From assembly GCF_016482825.1 (NCBI RefSeq), contig NZ_JAEMNV010000007.1:289920-353919 (forward strand): DNA of 64,000 bases, given 5' to 3'. The position numbers and the translations under genes were made by a program. Below are positions 19,383 to 28,501 of the stretch, in pieces (within the stretch, counting starts at the first letter, position 1; every line of letters begins with the position of its first letter). The notes under the pieces were generated by a model. The model was not told where the DNA came from and searched no databases. It was given only the letters and a program-made list of their open reading frames with translations. Source of the stretch: Antrihabitans stalagmiti (lineage in GTDB: Bacteria; Actinomycetota; Actinomycetes; Mycobacteriales; Mycobacteriaceae).

Positions 19383-21710
19383 TTACTCAGCCGAGGCCGC
19401 CTCGACGGTCTCTGCGGGAGCGTCTGCGACTGGCGCGTCGGCGACGGGAGCGTCGGCGGGGGTCGCAGTCTCTGCTGTTTCTTCTTCGGGAACCGGGATC
19501 AGCGAGATCTTGCCGCGATTGTCGATGTCGGCGATCTCGACGCGGAGCTTGGAGCCCACGTTGACGACGTCTTCGACCTTGGCGATCCGCTTGCCGTTAC
19601 CGAGCTTCGAGATGTGCACCAAACCGTCGCGACCCGGGAGCAGGGAAACGAACGCGCCGAAGGCGGTGGTCTTGACGACCGTGCCGAGGAAGCGCTCGCC
19701 GACCTTCGGGAGCTGCGGGTTGGCGATGGCGTTGATCATGTCGATCGCGGCCTGGGCAGACGGTCCATCGGTGGCGCCGACGAACACGGTGCCGTCGTCT
19801 TCGATGGAGATGTTGGCACCGGTCTGCTCGGTGATCGAGTTGATCATCTTGCCCTTGGGCCCGATGACCTCACCGATCTTGTCGACGGGGACCTTGATGG
19901 CCGTCACGCGAGGCGCGAACGGGCTCATCTCGTCCGGGGTGTCGATGGCCTCGGCCATAACCTCGAGGATCGTCGTACGCGCATCGTGTGCCTGCGACAG
20001 CGCACCGGCAAGCACCTGCGACGGGATGCCGTCGAGCTTCGTGTCCAGCTGCAGTGCCGTGACGAAGTTCTTGGTACCCGCGACCTTGAAGTCCATGTCG
20101 CCGAAAGCGTCTTCCGCACCGAGGATGTCGGTGAGGGCGACGTAGCGGGTTTCGCCGTCGACCTGGTCCGAGACCAAGCCCATGGCGATGCCTGCGACCG
20201 GGGCACGCAGCGGCACACCGGCATTGAGCAACGACAGGGTCGATGCGCAGACCGAACCCATCGAGGTGGAACCGTTGGAGCTCAACGCTTCCGAGACCTG
20301 ACGGATCGCGTACGGGAACTCGTCCTGGCTCGGCAGCACCGGCATCAGGGCGCGCTCTGCGAGGGCACCGTGGCCGATTTCGCGACGCTTCGGCGAGCCG
20401 ACACGGCCGGTCTCACCGGTCGAGTACGGCGGGAAGTTGTAGTGGTGCATGTAGCGCTTGCTCGTCTCGGGTCCGAGCGAGTCGACCTGCTGCGCCATCT
20501 TGACCATGTCGAGGGTGGTGACGCCCATGATCTGGGTCTCGCCACGCTCGAACAGTGCCGAACCGTGTGCGCGCGGGATGATCGCGACCTCGGCCGACAG
20601 CGACCGGATGTCGGTGATGCCACGGCCGTCGATGCGGAACTGATCGCGCAGGATGCGCTGGCGCACAAGCTTTTTCGTCAGCGAGCGGAATGCTGCGCCG
20701 ATTTCCTTCTCGCGACCCTCGAAGTTCGGGGCAACCGATGCGAGCACCTCGACCTTGACCTCGTCGGTCTTGTCGTCGCGCTCCTTCTTGCCCGCGATGG
20801 TCAGGGCGTCGGACAGTGCCGAGGAGGCTGCTGCCTCGACGGCGGCGTAGACGTCGTCCTGGTATGCGGGGAACACCGGGTAGTCACCGGTCGGCTTGGA
20901 GGCCTTCTCGGCGAGGTCCTGCTGTGCCTTGACCAGGCGAGCGATGAACGGCTTGGCGGCTTCGATGCCCTCGGCGACGATCGCTTCGGTCGGCGCCTGC
21001 GCGCCGTCCGCAATCTTCGCGATGACGTCGACGGTTGCCTCCGCCTCGACCATCATGATCGCGACATCGCCCGATTCGACGACCCGACCGGCAACGACCA
21101 TGTCGAAGACGGCATTTTCGAGCTGATCGACCTTCGGGAACGCGACCCACTGGCCGGCCTTGTTCTCCTCGGAGGAGATGAGCGCGACGCGAACGCCACC
21201 GACCGGGCCGGAGAACGGCAGGCCGGCGATCTGCGTCGACGCCGATGCCGCGTTGATCGCGACGACGTCGTACAGATCGTTCGGGTCGAGGCTCAGGACG
21301 GTGACGACGACCTGGATCTCGTTACGCAGTCCGTCGACGAACGACGGGCGCAGCGGCCTGTCGATCAGACGGCACGTGAGGATCGCGTCGGTGGACGGAC
21401 GTCCTTCACGACGGAAGAACGATCCGGGGATCCGGCCTGCGGCGTACATACGCTCTTCGACGTCGACCGTCAGCGGGAAGAAGTCGAAGTGCTCTTTGGG
21501 GTGCTTGCTTGCGGTGGTCGCCGACAGCAGCATGGTCTCTTCGTCCAGGTACGCGACGACGGCGCCTGCGGCCTGCTGGGCGAGGCGTCCGGTTTCGAAG
21601 CGGACCGTGCGGGTTCCGTAACTACCGTTGTCGATGACAGCGGTCGATTCGAACACGCCTTCGTCGACCTCTACGGCGCCGCTCGTTGTTGGGGATTCTG
21701 CATTTGTCAT
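19383..21710 (-). CDS. pnp: Polyribonucleotide nucleotidyltransferase (PNPase)
   Basis: 775-residue phosphorolytic 3'-5' exoribonuclease and RNA polymerising enzyme. Two RNase PH domains (about 35-270 and 360-590), the second with [23 protein letters not shown] and the catalytic acids near [17 protein letters not shown] domain ([18 protein letters not shown]) follows, then S1 ([31 protein letters not shown]), and an acidic/Ala-rich tail with repeated PVADAP units. Full length for the family. A long upstream region with palindromes separates it from rpsO. A 963-codon plus-strand frame antisense to it is a composition artefact. Confidence 0.97.
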   Translation of the reverse strand: MTNAESPTTSGAVEVDEGVFESTAVIDNGSYGTRTVRFETGRLAQQAAGAVVAYLDEETMLLSATTASKHPKEHFDFFPLTVDVEERMYAAGRIPGSFFRREGRPSTDAILTCRLIDRPLRPSFVDGLRNEIQVVVTVLSLDPNDLYDVVAINAASASTQIAGLPFSGPVGGVRVALISSEENKAGQWVAFPKVDQLENAVFDMVVAGRVVESGDVAIMMVEAEATVDVIAKIADGAQAPTEAIVAEGIEAAKPFIARLVKAQQDLAEKASKPTGDYPVFPAYQDDVYAAVEAAASSALSDALTIAGKKERDDKTDEVKVEVLASVAPNFEGREKEIGAAFRSLTKKLVRQRILRDQFRIDGRGITDIRSLSAEVAIIPRAHGSALFERGETQIMGVTTLDMVKMAQQVDSLGPETSKRYMHHYNFPPYSTGETGRVGSPKRREIGHGALAERALMPVLPSQDEFPYAIRQVSEALSSNGSTSMGSVCASTLSLLNAGVPLRAPVAGIAMGLVSDQVDGETRYVALTDILGAEDAFGDMDFKVAGTKNFVTALQLDTKLDGIPSQVLAGALSQAHDARTTILEVMAEAIDTPDEMSPFAPRVTAIKVPVDKIGEVIGPKGKMINSITEQTGANISIEDDGTVFVGATDGPSAQAAIDMINAIANPQLPKVGERFLGTVVKTTAFGAFVSLLPGRDGLVHISKLGNGKRIAKVEDVVNVGSKLRVEIADIDNRGKISLIPVPEEETAETATPADAPVADAPVADAPAETVEAASAE

Positions 21711-22089
21711 ATGTGTTTCTCTTACCTCTCGTCTTCGCCGTACCCACGCGGACGCGTCGCAGCCCTCCTGGCTGCGGTGCGCGCACCTGGCTCGTGTCCC
21801 CTTGGACGCGGCTGCGCGGTGGCGGTCATCGATCGAAGCTCGCCGGCCGGTTCGTTCCCGATGGAACGGCCACTACCGAAAAGCCACTACCGAAGACCGA
21901 CGCCACGACTGGCAGGTACATACGGCATTGCTGTGGACTCGTGTCCACATCTTCTCTAGCTACGGACTCGAGTCCGTCGTTCAGGTGTTCAGGTGTTCAG
22001 GTGTTGCGTGTGGATGGCCCCCACCCACGTGTCGCTGACCGACTCGATTTGTCCAACTGGGTTGACAAACTACTCGACAAACACGAGTA
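21711..22089. promoter_or_regulatory. Structured pnp upstream region with palindromes and tandem repeats
   Basis: No gene is seen in these 380 bp. Contents: three tandem TTCAGGTG units (21980-22003); a perfect 16-bp palindrome ACGGACTCGAGTCCGT (21962-21977); a related one, TGTGGAC-TCGT-GTCCACA (21932-21949), 29 bp away centre to centre, both built on GGACTCGWGTCC; a hairpin GCAGCC-CTCCT-GGCTGC near 21769; and CTACTCG/CGAGTAG (22070-22090) abutting the rpsO terminator. It must hold the pnp promoter and leader; PNPase leaders are often autoregulated. A specific mechanism is not readable. Confidence 0.5.
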
Positions 22090-22124
22090 GCCAACGGGGC
22101 AAGTCTAGGCGTTGCCCCGTTGGC
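22090..22124. terminator. rpsO intrinsic terminator
   Basis: Perfect 13-bp stem GCCAACGGGGCAA (22090-22102) / TTGCCCCGTTGGC (22112-22124) with a 9-nt loop, 45 bp after the rpsO stop. A TTCT tract flanks one side and a second small hairpin overlaps it by one base at 22070-22090. Confidence 0.8.
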
Positions 22125-22169
22125 TTCTGTGTCAGATCGCAAATTTGTCGTCCGTGCCGCTCAGCTCGA

Positions 22170-22439
22170 TCAGCGGCGAAGTCCGAGCCGCTCGATCAGC
22201 GAACGGTAACGCGCAATGTCCACTTTCTGGACGTACTTCAGCAGGCGACGACGACGTCCGACCAGCAGCAACAGGCCGCGGCGGGAGTGGTGATCGTGCT
22301 TGTGCTTCTTGAGGTGTTCGGTCAGATCGACGATGCGCTTGGTGAGCATCGCAACCTGGGCCTCCGGCGAACCGGTGTCCGTCTCGTGAATTCCGTACTC
22401 GGAAAGGACGGCCTTTTTCTGCTCGGTGGTCAATGCCAC
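22170..22439 (-). CDS. rpsO: 30S ribosomal protein S15
   Basis: 89 residues, exactly the usual S15 length, beginning [28 protein letters not shown] and including [23 protein letters not shown], the 16S rRNA-binding signature. S15 is a primary binder of 16S helix 22 and organises the platform. The start is GTG 22439 with AGGAG 7 nt upstream; the frame extends further but without a ribosome site. It has its own terminator and lies before pnp as in most bacteria, though here 460 bp separate them. Confidence 0.97.
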   Translation of the reverse strand: MALTTEQKKAVLSEYGIHETDTGSPEAQVAMLTKRIVDLTEHLKKHKHDHHSRRGLLLLVGRRRRLLKYVQKVDIARYRSLIERLGLRR

Positions 22440-22547
22440 GCGTCTACTCCTGGTGTTTACGTCCGCGCGCTGGTTGGTGCAGGGTTTTGCACACACAGGT
22501 GTAGCCACCGCGGACCGCAGCGCACACCAGCCGAGAATATTACCAGC

Positions 22548-23504
22548 TCAGCGGAGTACTTCTCGCGCACGTTCGACGTCGCGACCCATTTCGCCGATCA
22601 GGTCGTCGATGGAGTCGAACTTCTCCATCCCCCGCAGGTGTTCGACGAAGTCGACGGCAACGTGCTGGCCGTACAGGTCGGCCTCGCCGTCGAGAACGAA
22701 AGCCTCGACGGTTCGGGTGCGGCCGGAGAAGGTGGGGTTGGTGCCGACGGAAACCGCGGCCTTGGCGCGCTGACCAGCCGTTACCGTACCGATCGTCGGA
22801 CCGGGACCGAGCACCGTGAACCACGCCGCGTACACGCCGTCGGCTGGGATGGCGGCGTACATCGGCGGCGCGATGTTGGCGGTCGGATAGCCGAGCGCCC
22901 GCCCGCGACCGTCACCGTGCACGACGACACCTTCGACACGATGCGGTCGACCCAATGCTTCGGCGGCCGACGCGACATCGCCGGCGTCGACGCAGGCGCG
23001 GATATAGGTCGAAGAGAACGTGACAGCGTGCTCGCCGAGCAGTTTCACCGCGTCGACCGCGAAGCCGAACCGCTGGCCGGCTTCTTCGAGGGTCTCGATC
23101 GTGCCCGCGGCCTTCTTGCCGTAGGTGAAGTTCTCGCCCACCACGACCTCCGCGACGTGGATCCGTTCGACAAGGACTTCGTGTGCATACCGAGCCGGCG
23201 TGAGCTTCATGAACTCGTGGGTGAACGGCATGACGCAGAAGACATCGATGCCGAGTTCTTCGGCCAGTTCTGCACGTCGGGTGAGTGTCGTCAATTGGGC
23301 CGGATGACTGCCTGGGCGAACAACTTCCATCGGATGTGGGTCGAATGTCATCAACGCGCTCGGGATGCCGCGGCGCTGCGCGGATTCGACCGCACGGGCA
23401 ATCAGTTCTCTGTGGCCGCGGTGCACGCCATCGAAGACACCGATCGTGAGAACGCAGCGACCCCAATCGGCCGGAACGTCGTCGAGACCTCGCCATCTCT
23501 GCAC
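22548..23504 (-). CDS. ribF: Bifunctional riboflavin kinase/FAD synthetase
   Basis: 318 residues. The N-terminal FMN adenylyltransferase has GVFDGVHRGHRELI (nucleotide-binding HxGH-like loop) and the STYIRACVDAGDV motif; the C-terminal flavokinase has GRALGYPTANI and GVYAAWF. It makes FMN and FAD from riboflavin and ATP. The GTG at 23504 (VQRWRGLDDVPADWG) is chosen because mycobacterial homologues start the same way. rpsO lies 108 bp downstream on the same strand. The divergent metal ABC operon starts 130 bp upstream. Confidence 0.95.
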   Translation of the reverse strand: MQRWRGLDDVPADWGRCVLTIGVFDGVHRGHRELIARAVESAQRRGIPSALMTFDPHPMEVVRPGSHPAQLTTLTRRAELAEELGIDVFCVMPFTHEFMKLTPARYAHEVLVERIHVAEVVVGENFTYGKKAAGTIETLEEAGQRFGFAVDAVKLLGEHAVTFSSTYIRACVDAGDVASAAEALGRPHRVEGVVVHGDGRGRALGYPTANIAPPMYAAIPADGVYAAWFTVLGPGPTIGTVTAGQRAKAAVSVGTNPTFSGRTRTVEAFVLDGEADLYGQHVAVDFVEHLRGMEKFDSIDDLIGEMGRDVERAREVLR

Positions 23505-23589
23505 AACTACGAAGCCTAGGTCAAAGCCTCTGGGCGGGTCATCCCCGGACCTGCCCAACCGGGGAGTTCGCGGGACGGCTCGACTCGTC

Positions 23590-23614
23590 TACACTCAGAA
23601 TTCGGTAACCCGAA
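23590..23614 (+). promoter_or_regulatory. Putative promoter and metal-regulator operator of the ABC transporter operon
   Basis: A TACACT -10-like hexamer (23590-23595) is followed within 6 bp by the inverted repeat TTCGG-TAAC-CCGAA (23601-23614), where bound repressor would block initiation. A DtxR-family regulator is encoded 4 kb downstream and is the natural candidate. No clear -35 box is seen. Assignment is inference. Confidence 0.35.
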
Positions 23615-23636
23615 CTTTTATCTTGGAGGGGTTGAA

Positions 23637-24560
23637 ATCAAGGCATTTGCCCTCGTCCGTGCCCTGGCCGCCGGTGCCGTCGTCCTCGCCGTAGGCACCG
23701 GCTGCACGACGTCGACCTCTACCGCAGCATCGAGCAACGATCCGCGTCCGCTGGTGCTGACGACCTTCACCGTGCTCGCCGACATCGCGCGCAACGTTGC
23801 AGGCGAGCATCTGCGGGTCGAGTCGATCATCAAGGCAGGCGCAGAGATTCACGGCTACGAACCCACCCCTGGCGACCTGAAGAATGCGGCGAGCGCGTCG
23901 TTGATTCTCGACAACGGGCTCGGACTCGAATCGTGGTTCGGTCAGTTCGTGGCAGATCTCGAGGTTCCGCATGCCGTACTCAGCGACGGCGTCGAGCCGA
24001 TCACCATCACCAACGGCGCGTACTCGGGCAAAGCCAACCCACACGCGTGGATGTCGCCGACCAACGCGCAACGCTACGTAGACAACATCGTGACGGCATT
24101 TGCCGATCTCGACCCTGCCAATGCGGCCGACTATCGGGCCAACGCCGAGGCCTACAAGGCGCAACTGCGGTCGGTCCGCGAAGACCTCGTCCGCGAACTG
24201 GCGCCGGTACCGGAGAACCAGCGCGCTCTCGTCACCTGCGAGGGTGCGTTCTCCTATCTCGCACGCGATGTCGGCCTTCGCGAGGCGTATCTCTGGCCCG
24301 TCAACGCCGAACACGAAGGCACACCGAAGCAGGTCGTCGCGACGATCGAGTTCGTCCGGGACAACAAGGTTCCCGCGATCTTCTGCGAATCGACCGTCTC
24401 CGACAAAGCCCAGACCGCCGTCTCCGAAGACACAGGCGCACCGATAGCGGGCAAGCTCTACGTCGATTCGCTGTCCGGAGCCGACGGACCCGTCCCCACC
24501 TACCTCGATCTCCTTCGATTCGACACCCACACGATCGCCCAAGGACTCACTCGGCCATGA
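23637..24560 (+). CDS. Metal ABC transporter substrate-binding lipoprotein (MntC/PsaA-like) with AUC start
   Basis: 307 residues: signal sequence, Cys23 as the probable lipid-modified residue (AVGTGC, an imperfect lipobox), then a cluster A-I metal-binding protein. Ligands read as His72 (EIHGYEPTPGD), His136 (NPHAWMSP), Glu in TCEGAFSYLARD and Asp in LYVDSLSG. The His-His-Glu-Asp set is typical of Mn-binding PsaA/MntC rather than Zn-binding ZnuA. No ATG, GTG or TTG lies in frame upstream of the signal peptide. Translation must begin at ATC 23637, 5-6 nt behind a strong GGAGGGG, or at GTG 23754, which would remove the signal. The stop overlaps the ATPase start (ATGA). Confidence 0.85.
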   Translation: MKAFALVRALAAGAVVLAVGTGCTTSTSTAASSNDPRPLVLTTFTVLADIARNVAGEHLRVESIIKAGAEIHGYEPTPGDLKNAASASLILDNGLGLESWFGQFVADLEVPHAVLSDGVEPITITNGAYSGKANPHAWMSPTNAQRYVDNIVTAFADLDPANAADYRANAEAYKAQLRSVREDLVRELAPVPENQRALVTCEGAFSYLARDVGLREAYLWPVNAEHEGTPKQVVATIEFVRDNKVPAIFCESTVSDKAQTAVSEDTGAPIAGKLYVDSLSGADGPVPTYLDLLRFDTHTIAQGLTRP

Positions 24561-25360
24561 CGACAACGCAAGACACCGCAGCACGAAGCGCCGAGCCGGC
24601 GTTGCGCATCACCGATCTCACCGTTCGCTATCGCGAGGTGCTCGCCCTCGACAGCGCATCGCTGACGCTCGACTCGGGCCGCGTCTGCGGGCTGGTCGGC
24701 ATGAACGGCTCGGGCAAGTCGAGCATGTTCAAAGCCGTGATGGGCGTCGTGAAGCCGTCGAGCGGCGACGTCGTCATCCGTGGCGTGGCACCCGCGATCG
24801 CCCGTCGTCGCGCCCTCGTCAGCTATGTGCCGCAAAGCGAATCGGTCGACTGGACGTTTCCGATCAGCGTGCGCGAAGTGGTGATGATGGGCCGCTACGG
24901 CAAACAGAATTGGCTGCGCCGGCCGCGTCAGGTCGACCGCGACGCGGTTGCGATGGCGCTCGAACAGGTCGAGCTCACCGATCTCGCCGACCGTCAGATC
25001 GGCCGGCTGTCCGGCGGGCAACGCAAACGCGCGTTCGTCGCGCGGGCAATCGCCCAGGAGGCGTCGGTTCTGCTGCTCGACGAACCTTTCGCCGGTGTCG
25101 ACAAACGCACCGAAGCGACGATCACCCGGTTGCTGCGCAGCCTCGCCGCCGACGGTGCCGCGGTCCTGGTTTCGACACACGACCTGCACGGACTACCCGA
25201 GTTGTGCGACGAGGCGGTGTTGATTCAGAAACGCGTCCTTGTGCACGGAACGCCCGACGAAGTGCTGCGACCCGAAAACCTTGCACGCGCATTCGGCGCG
25301 GACCCGCTCGCGGGCAGCTCACGCGACAACCGGACGACTGCGGACGGACAACACCTGTGA
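24557..25360 (+). CDS. Metal ABC transporter ATP-binding protein
   Basis: 267 residues. Walker A GMNGSGKSS, Q-loop PQSESVDW, ABC signature LSGGQRKR, Walker B VLLLDEPFAGVD and switch His in STHDLHG are all intact. It belongs to the Mn/Zn/Fe chelate importer group and powers uptake through the membrane protein encoded next. Its ATG overlaps the binding-protein stop and its TGA overlaps the permease GTG, so the three form one coupled operon. Confidence 0.93.
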   Translation: MTTTQDTAARSAEPALRITDLTVRYREVLALDSASLTLDSGRVCGLVGMNGSGKSSMFKAVMGVVKPSSGDVVIRGVAPAIARRRALVSYVPQSESVDWTFPISVREVVMMGRYGKQNWLRRPRQVDRDAVAMALEQVELTDLADRQIGRLSGGQRKRAFVARAIAQEASVLLLDEPFAGVDKRTEATITRLLRSLAADGAAVLVSTHDLHGLPELCDEAVLIQKRVLVHGTPDEVLRPENLARAFGADPLAGSSRDNRTTADGQHL

Positions 25361-26250
25361 ATCTTCTCGACGTTCTGATCGAACCGCTGCAGTACACATT
25401 TATGCAGCGCGCCTTGCTCGTCACCGTGACCGCCGCAATCGTCGGTGCGGTCCTCAGCTGCTGGCTGGTCCTCATCGGGTGGTCGCTGATGGGCGACGCC
25501 ATTTCCCACGCAGTGCTGCCCGGAGTTGCGCTCGCATATCTGCTCGGTTTGCCGTTCGCGATCGGTGCGATCGTGTTCGCCGTGGTCGCGGTGTCGTCGA
25601 TCGGCGTGGTGCGCAACACGTCTCGCGTGAAGGAAGATGCCGCGATCGGCGTCGTATTCACCACACTCTTCGCGTTCGGCGTCGTCCTCGTCTCCAAGTA
25701 TCCGAGCCAGATCGACCTCAACCACATCCTGTTCGGCAATCTGCTCGGCGTCACCCGTGAGGATCTCTGGCAGGTCCTCGGACTTGGGCTACTCGTCCTT
25801 GCGGTGCTTGTACTGAAGCGTCGCGACCTGATTCTGTACGCGTTCGATCAAACCCACGCGCGAGCCGTCGGGTTGTCGCCGCCGGTGTTGTCGGCACTTC
25901 TACTCGGCCTGCTCGCCTTGACGACGGTGGTCACGCTGCAGGCGGTCGGAGTCATTCTCGTGGTCGCCATGCTGATCACACCGGGCGCGACGGCGTATCT
26001 GCTGACCGACCGTTTCGGCCGGATGATGCTGATCGCGCCCGCGGTGTCGGCCGCCTGTGCCGTCGTCGGAATCTACGTCAGCTATCACCTGGACGTATCG
26101 TCCGGCGGCTGCGTGGTGCTCGCACAGGGAGCCGTCTTCACCGTCGCATACCTCTTCAGCCCGAACCAAGGCATCGTGCCGCGCTATCTGCGGCGCCGGG
26201 AGTCGGTTTCTACCGCACCGGTTCCAGACAGCTCGCGGGCGGCGCGATGA
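25357..26250 (+). CDS. Metal ABC transporter permease (MntB/ZnuB family)
   Basis: 297 residues with about eight membrane segments. GWSLMGDAISHAVLPGVALAYLLG is the strongly conserved ABC-3 loop at residues 40-63, and GVILVVAMLITPGATAYLLT is the second signature. It forms the channel for the metal delivered by the lipoprotein. The GTG at 25357 overlaps the ATPase stop. Its last 41 bp overlap the end of the glycosidase gene on the other strand, which makes the two 3' ends mutually antisense. Confidence 0.93.
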   Translation: MNLLDVLIEPLQYTFMQRALLVTVTAAIVGAVLSCWLVLIGWSLMGDAISHAVLPGVALAYLLGLPFAIGAIVFAVVAVSSIGVVRNTSRVKEDAAIGVVFTTLFAFGVVLVSKYPSQIDLNHILFGNLLGVTREDLWQVLGLGLLVLAVLVLKRRDLILYAFDQTHARAVGLSPPVLSALLLGLLALTTVVTLQAVGVILVVAMLITPGATAYLLTDRFGRMMLIAPAVSAACAVVGIYVSYHLDVSSGGCVVLAQGAVFTVAYLFSPNQGIVPRYLRRRESVSTAPVPDSSRAAR

Positions 26251-27514
26251 TCGAGCACAGCCCGGGCGCCCGGGTCGGTCGATAGTCCGCCGGTACTCCC
26301 CCGTTTCGGGTGATCTCCCGGTATGCGGGCACTGCGTCGGTCGGCTTGCGGGTCAGCGTCGGATCCGTCTCGACGTCGACGGTATAGATGCCGAACCGTG
26401 ATGCGTAGCTTCCCCATTCGTAGTTGTCGGTCAGACTCCAGTAGTTGTAGCCGATGACGTCGATACCGTCGGCTTTCGCCCGCTGCAGCCAGTAGACGAT
26501 GTCGCGCAGATGATCGGCACGGTGGTAGTCGTCCGCTCGGGTTGTGCCGTTGTCGGTCGGCATTCCGTTCTCGACGATGTAGAGCGGCAGCGTCGGATAC
26601 TTGCGGGCGTAGTACCGCAACGCGTAGTAGATGCCTTCCGGCTCGATCGTCGCGTCCCAGTGCGTGCCGATCAACGGGTCGAGCGACGGCGGATTGGTGA
26701 GCGACGCACCGTAGTAGAAGTCGATGCCGACGTAGTCGAGCTGCACCCGGTCGACGAACTGCGTGGCGATCACGGGCTCGGCACCGCCGGGAATATGCGC
26801 AACGTTGCTGGTCACCATCGCGCCAGGCATCACACTGTGGATGTAGTCGTAGATTCCGTTGTGCGCCTGCACAAGTCGGTCGAACATCGCCGGCACGTCC
26901 TGCGGCCCCAATCCGCCGGTCGCAAGCTCCTGCCCGACGTAGGCGGTTGGCTCGTTGATGGTCACCCACAACGGATCGAACTGCTTGTATCGATCGACGA
27001 CGCGGCGCATATTCGCCAACCACTCAGCAACCATCTGCGGGTTCCGCCAGCCACCCCGGTCGACTTCCCAACCCGGATACACCCAGTGATCGAGAGTGAT
27101 CATCGGCCGCATGCCAGCGGCGCGGATCTGGCGAATCACGCTGTCGTAGAACGCGAAATCACCGTCCACCCAGACTCCCGGGCGGGGTTGCACCCTCGCC
27201 CACTCGACCGTCAACCGATACACGCCGACACCGAGATCCTTCGCGAGCTCGATATCGGAGCTTGCCCGGTTCAGGAACTCGACCGAGTTCAGGTACGGAT
27301 CCTTTGCCTTGCCCGAGGCTGCGTAGCGACTCCAATTGCTATCCGGCGCAGAACCTTCCGACTGAAATCCCGACGAGCTGACGCCGAACAGAAAGCTACT
27401 CCCGAGCGGCGGGACGGTCGGCGGCTCGGCGGATGCCGGGACCGTCGCAGCCACCAAACCTGCGACGAGTACTACGAACAGTGCGCTCGCCCGGACTCGC
27501 ATCGTTGCGATCAT
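26210..27514 (-). CDS. Secreted family 1 glycoside hydrolase (beta-glycosidase)
   Basis: 434 residues with a Sec signal peptide (about 1-29, ending VPASAEP). The TIM barrel carries GH1 hallmarks: FLFGVSSSGFQSEG near residue 40, WVTINEPTAYV with the acid/base Glu, YIVENGMPT with the nucleophile Glu, and DVIGYNYWSLTDNYEWGSY near the end. Retaining beta-glucosidase or beta-galactosidase-like activity outside the cell is predicted; sugar specificity is not readable. It is divergent from the DtxR regulator and convergent, with a 41-bp overlap, with the metal permease. A secreted GH1 between a metal importer and its likely regulator is unusual. Confidence 0.9.
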   Translation of the reverse strand: MIATMRVRASALFVVLVAGLVAATVPASAEPPTVPPLGSSFLFGVSSSGFQSEGSAPDSNWSRYAASGKAKDPYLNSVEFLNRASSDIELAKDLGVGVYRLTVEWARVQPRPGVWVDGDFAFYDSVIRQIRAAGMRPMITLDHWVYPGWEVDRGGWRNPQMVAEWLANMRRVVDRYKQFDPLWVTINEPTAYVGQELATGGLGPQDVPAMFDRLVQAHNGIYDYIHSVMPGAMVTSNVAHIPGGAEPVIATQFVDRVQLDYVGIDFYYGASLTNPPSLDPLIGTHWDATIEPEGIYYALRYYARKYPTLPLYIVENGMPTDNGTTRADDYHRADHLRDIVYWLQRAKADGIDVIGYNYWSLTDNYEWGSYASRFGIYTVDVETDPTLTRKPTDAVPAYREITRNGGVPADYRPTRAPGLCSIIAPPASCLEPVR

Positions 27515-27582
27515 GTTCGCGACACTAACCTTTCACCCCGTCACGATGTGTCTTTCCGCATTGGTTTGCCTAAGCTCTAACC

Positions 27583-28347
27583 GTGGCGGGTAAGCGCGAG
27601 GCAACGGCAGACGAGGCGAGCGGAAACGACGCCTCCCCGGTCGGCACTGCGTCGACCACGGACAACGCGACGCCATCGACCCAGCTGACCCCCGTCGCGC
27701 AGGACTACCTCAAGGTCATCTGGACTGCTCAGGAGTGGTCGCCGGAGCGTGTCTCCACCAAACTCGTCGCCGAGCGGATCGGCGTGTCGGCGTCGACGGT
27801 GTCCGAGGCGATTCGCAAACTGGCCGACCAGGGCTTGGTCGATCACGCCAAGTACGGCTCCATCACCCTCACCGACGAAGGTCGTGCTGCGGCGATCGCG
27901 ATGGTTCGTCGGCATCGTTTGATCGAAACGTTTCTGGTCAACGAACTCGGCTACGGCTGGGACGAAGTGCACGACGAGGCCGAGGTGCTCGAACACGCTG
28001 TGTCGGACCTGCTGATGTCGCGTATCGACGCCAAACTCGGCTATCCCGAACGTGATCCGCACGGCGATCCGATCCCCTCGGTCGACGGGGCGGTGCCAAC
28101 GCCGGCAGCGAAGCAGCTGAGCGATTTCGTCGACGGCGAATCGGGCCGGGTGGCCAGAATTTCGGACTCCGATCCGGCGATGCTGCGCTACTTCGACTCG
28201 GTCGGTATCGCGCTCGACACCGACGTCTGCATCATCGAGCGACGCGACTTCGCGGGCACTGTCTCGGTGCGAATCGGTTCCGATTCGGCAGCACCGATCG
28301 ATCTAGGAAGTATTGCAGCCCAGGCGATCTGGCTGGTCCACGAGTAG
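27583..28347 (+). CDS. DtxR-family metal-dependent regulator (MntR/SirR-like)
   Basis: 254 residues. A disordered Thr/Ser-rich tail of about 35 precedes the winged helix (AQDYLKVIWTAQEW, VSTKLVAERIGVSASTVSEAIRKLADQGLVDH). The metal-binding/dimer domain includes MVRRHRLIETFLVNELGYGWDEVHDEAEVLEHAVSDLL with the H-x-x-x-E and E-x-x-x-H ligands, and an SH3-like C-terminal domain follows. It most likely senses Mn(II) and represses the importer at 23637-26250. A TAAGCT box (27571-27576) 6 nt before the GTG suggests a leaderless transcript. The position matches mycobacterial sirR (Rv2788) near ribF and truB. Confidence 0.9.
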   Translation: MAGKREATADEASGNDASPVGTASTTDNATPSTQLTPVAQDYLKVIWTAQEWSPERVSTKLVAERIGVSASTVSEAIRKLADQGLVDHAKYGSITLTDEGRAAAIAMVRRHRLIETFLVNELGYGWDEVHDEAEVLEHAVSDLLMSRIDAKLGYPERDPHGDPIPSVDGAVPTPAAKQLSDFVDGESGRVARISDSDPAMLRYFDSVGIALDTDVCIIERRDFAGTVSVRIGSDSAAPIDLGSIAAQAIWLVHE

Positions 28348-28501
28348 CGCCACCCACCCGGAGCGAATGTGACACTCGTACCCCTATGCGGTACCGCTGC
28401 GACATTGGCTCCACCCGATCAGCCTCTCGCGGAATGAGGGTGCCCCAGCCACCATCGAACGGCGTCAAGGTGCCCCTCACGCCACCCGACAGGCCCCACA
28501 T

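Noticed and set aside
19068..21959. 963-codon plus-strand open frame antisense to pnp and the M16 peptidase gene
   Set aside because: It mirrors the strongly coded minus-strand genes, is full of Arg/Asp/Val repeats typical of antisense GC-rich frames, and has no recognisable domain.
28348..28501. Repeated GGTGCCCC motif between the DtxR regulator and truB as a terminator or repeat
   Set aside because: The pairing is weak (six base pairs with a loop of nearly 40 nt) and only two copies are seen.
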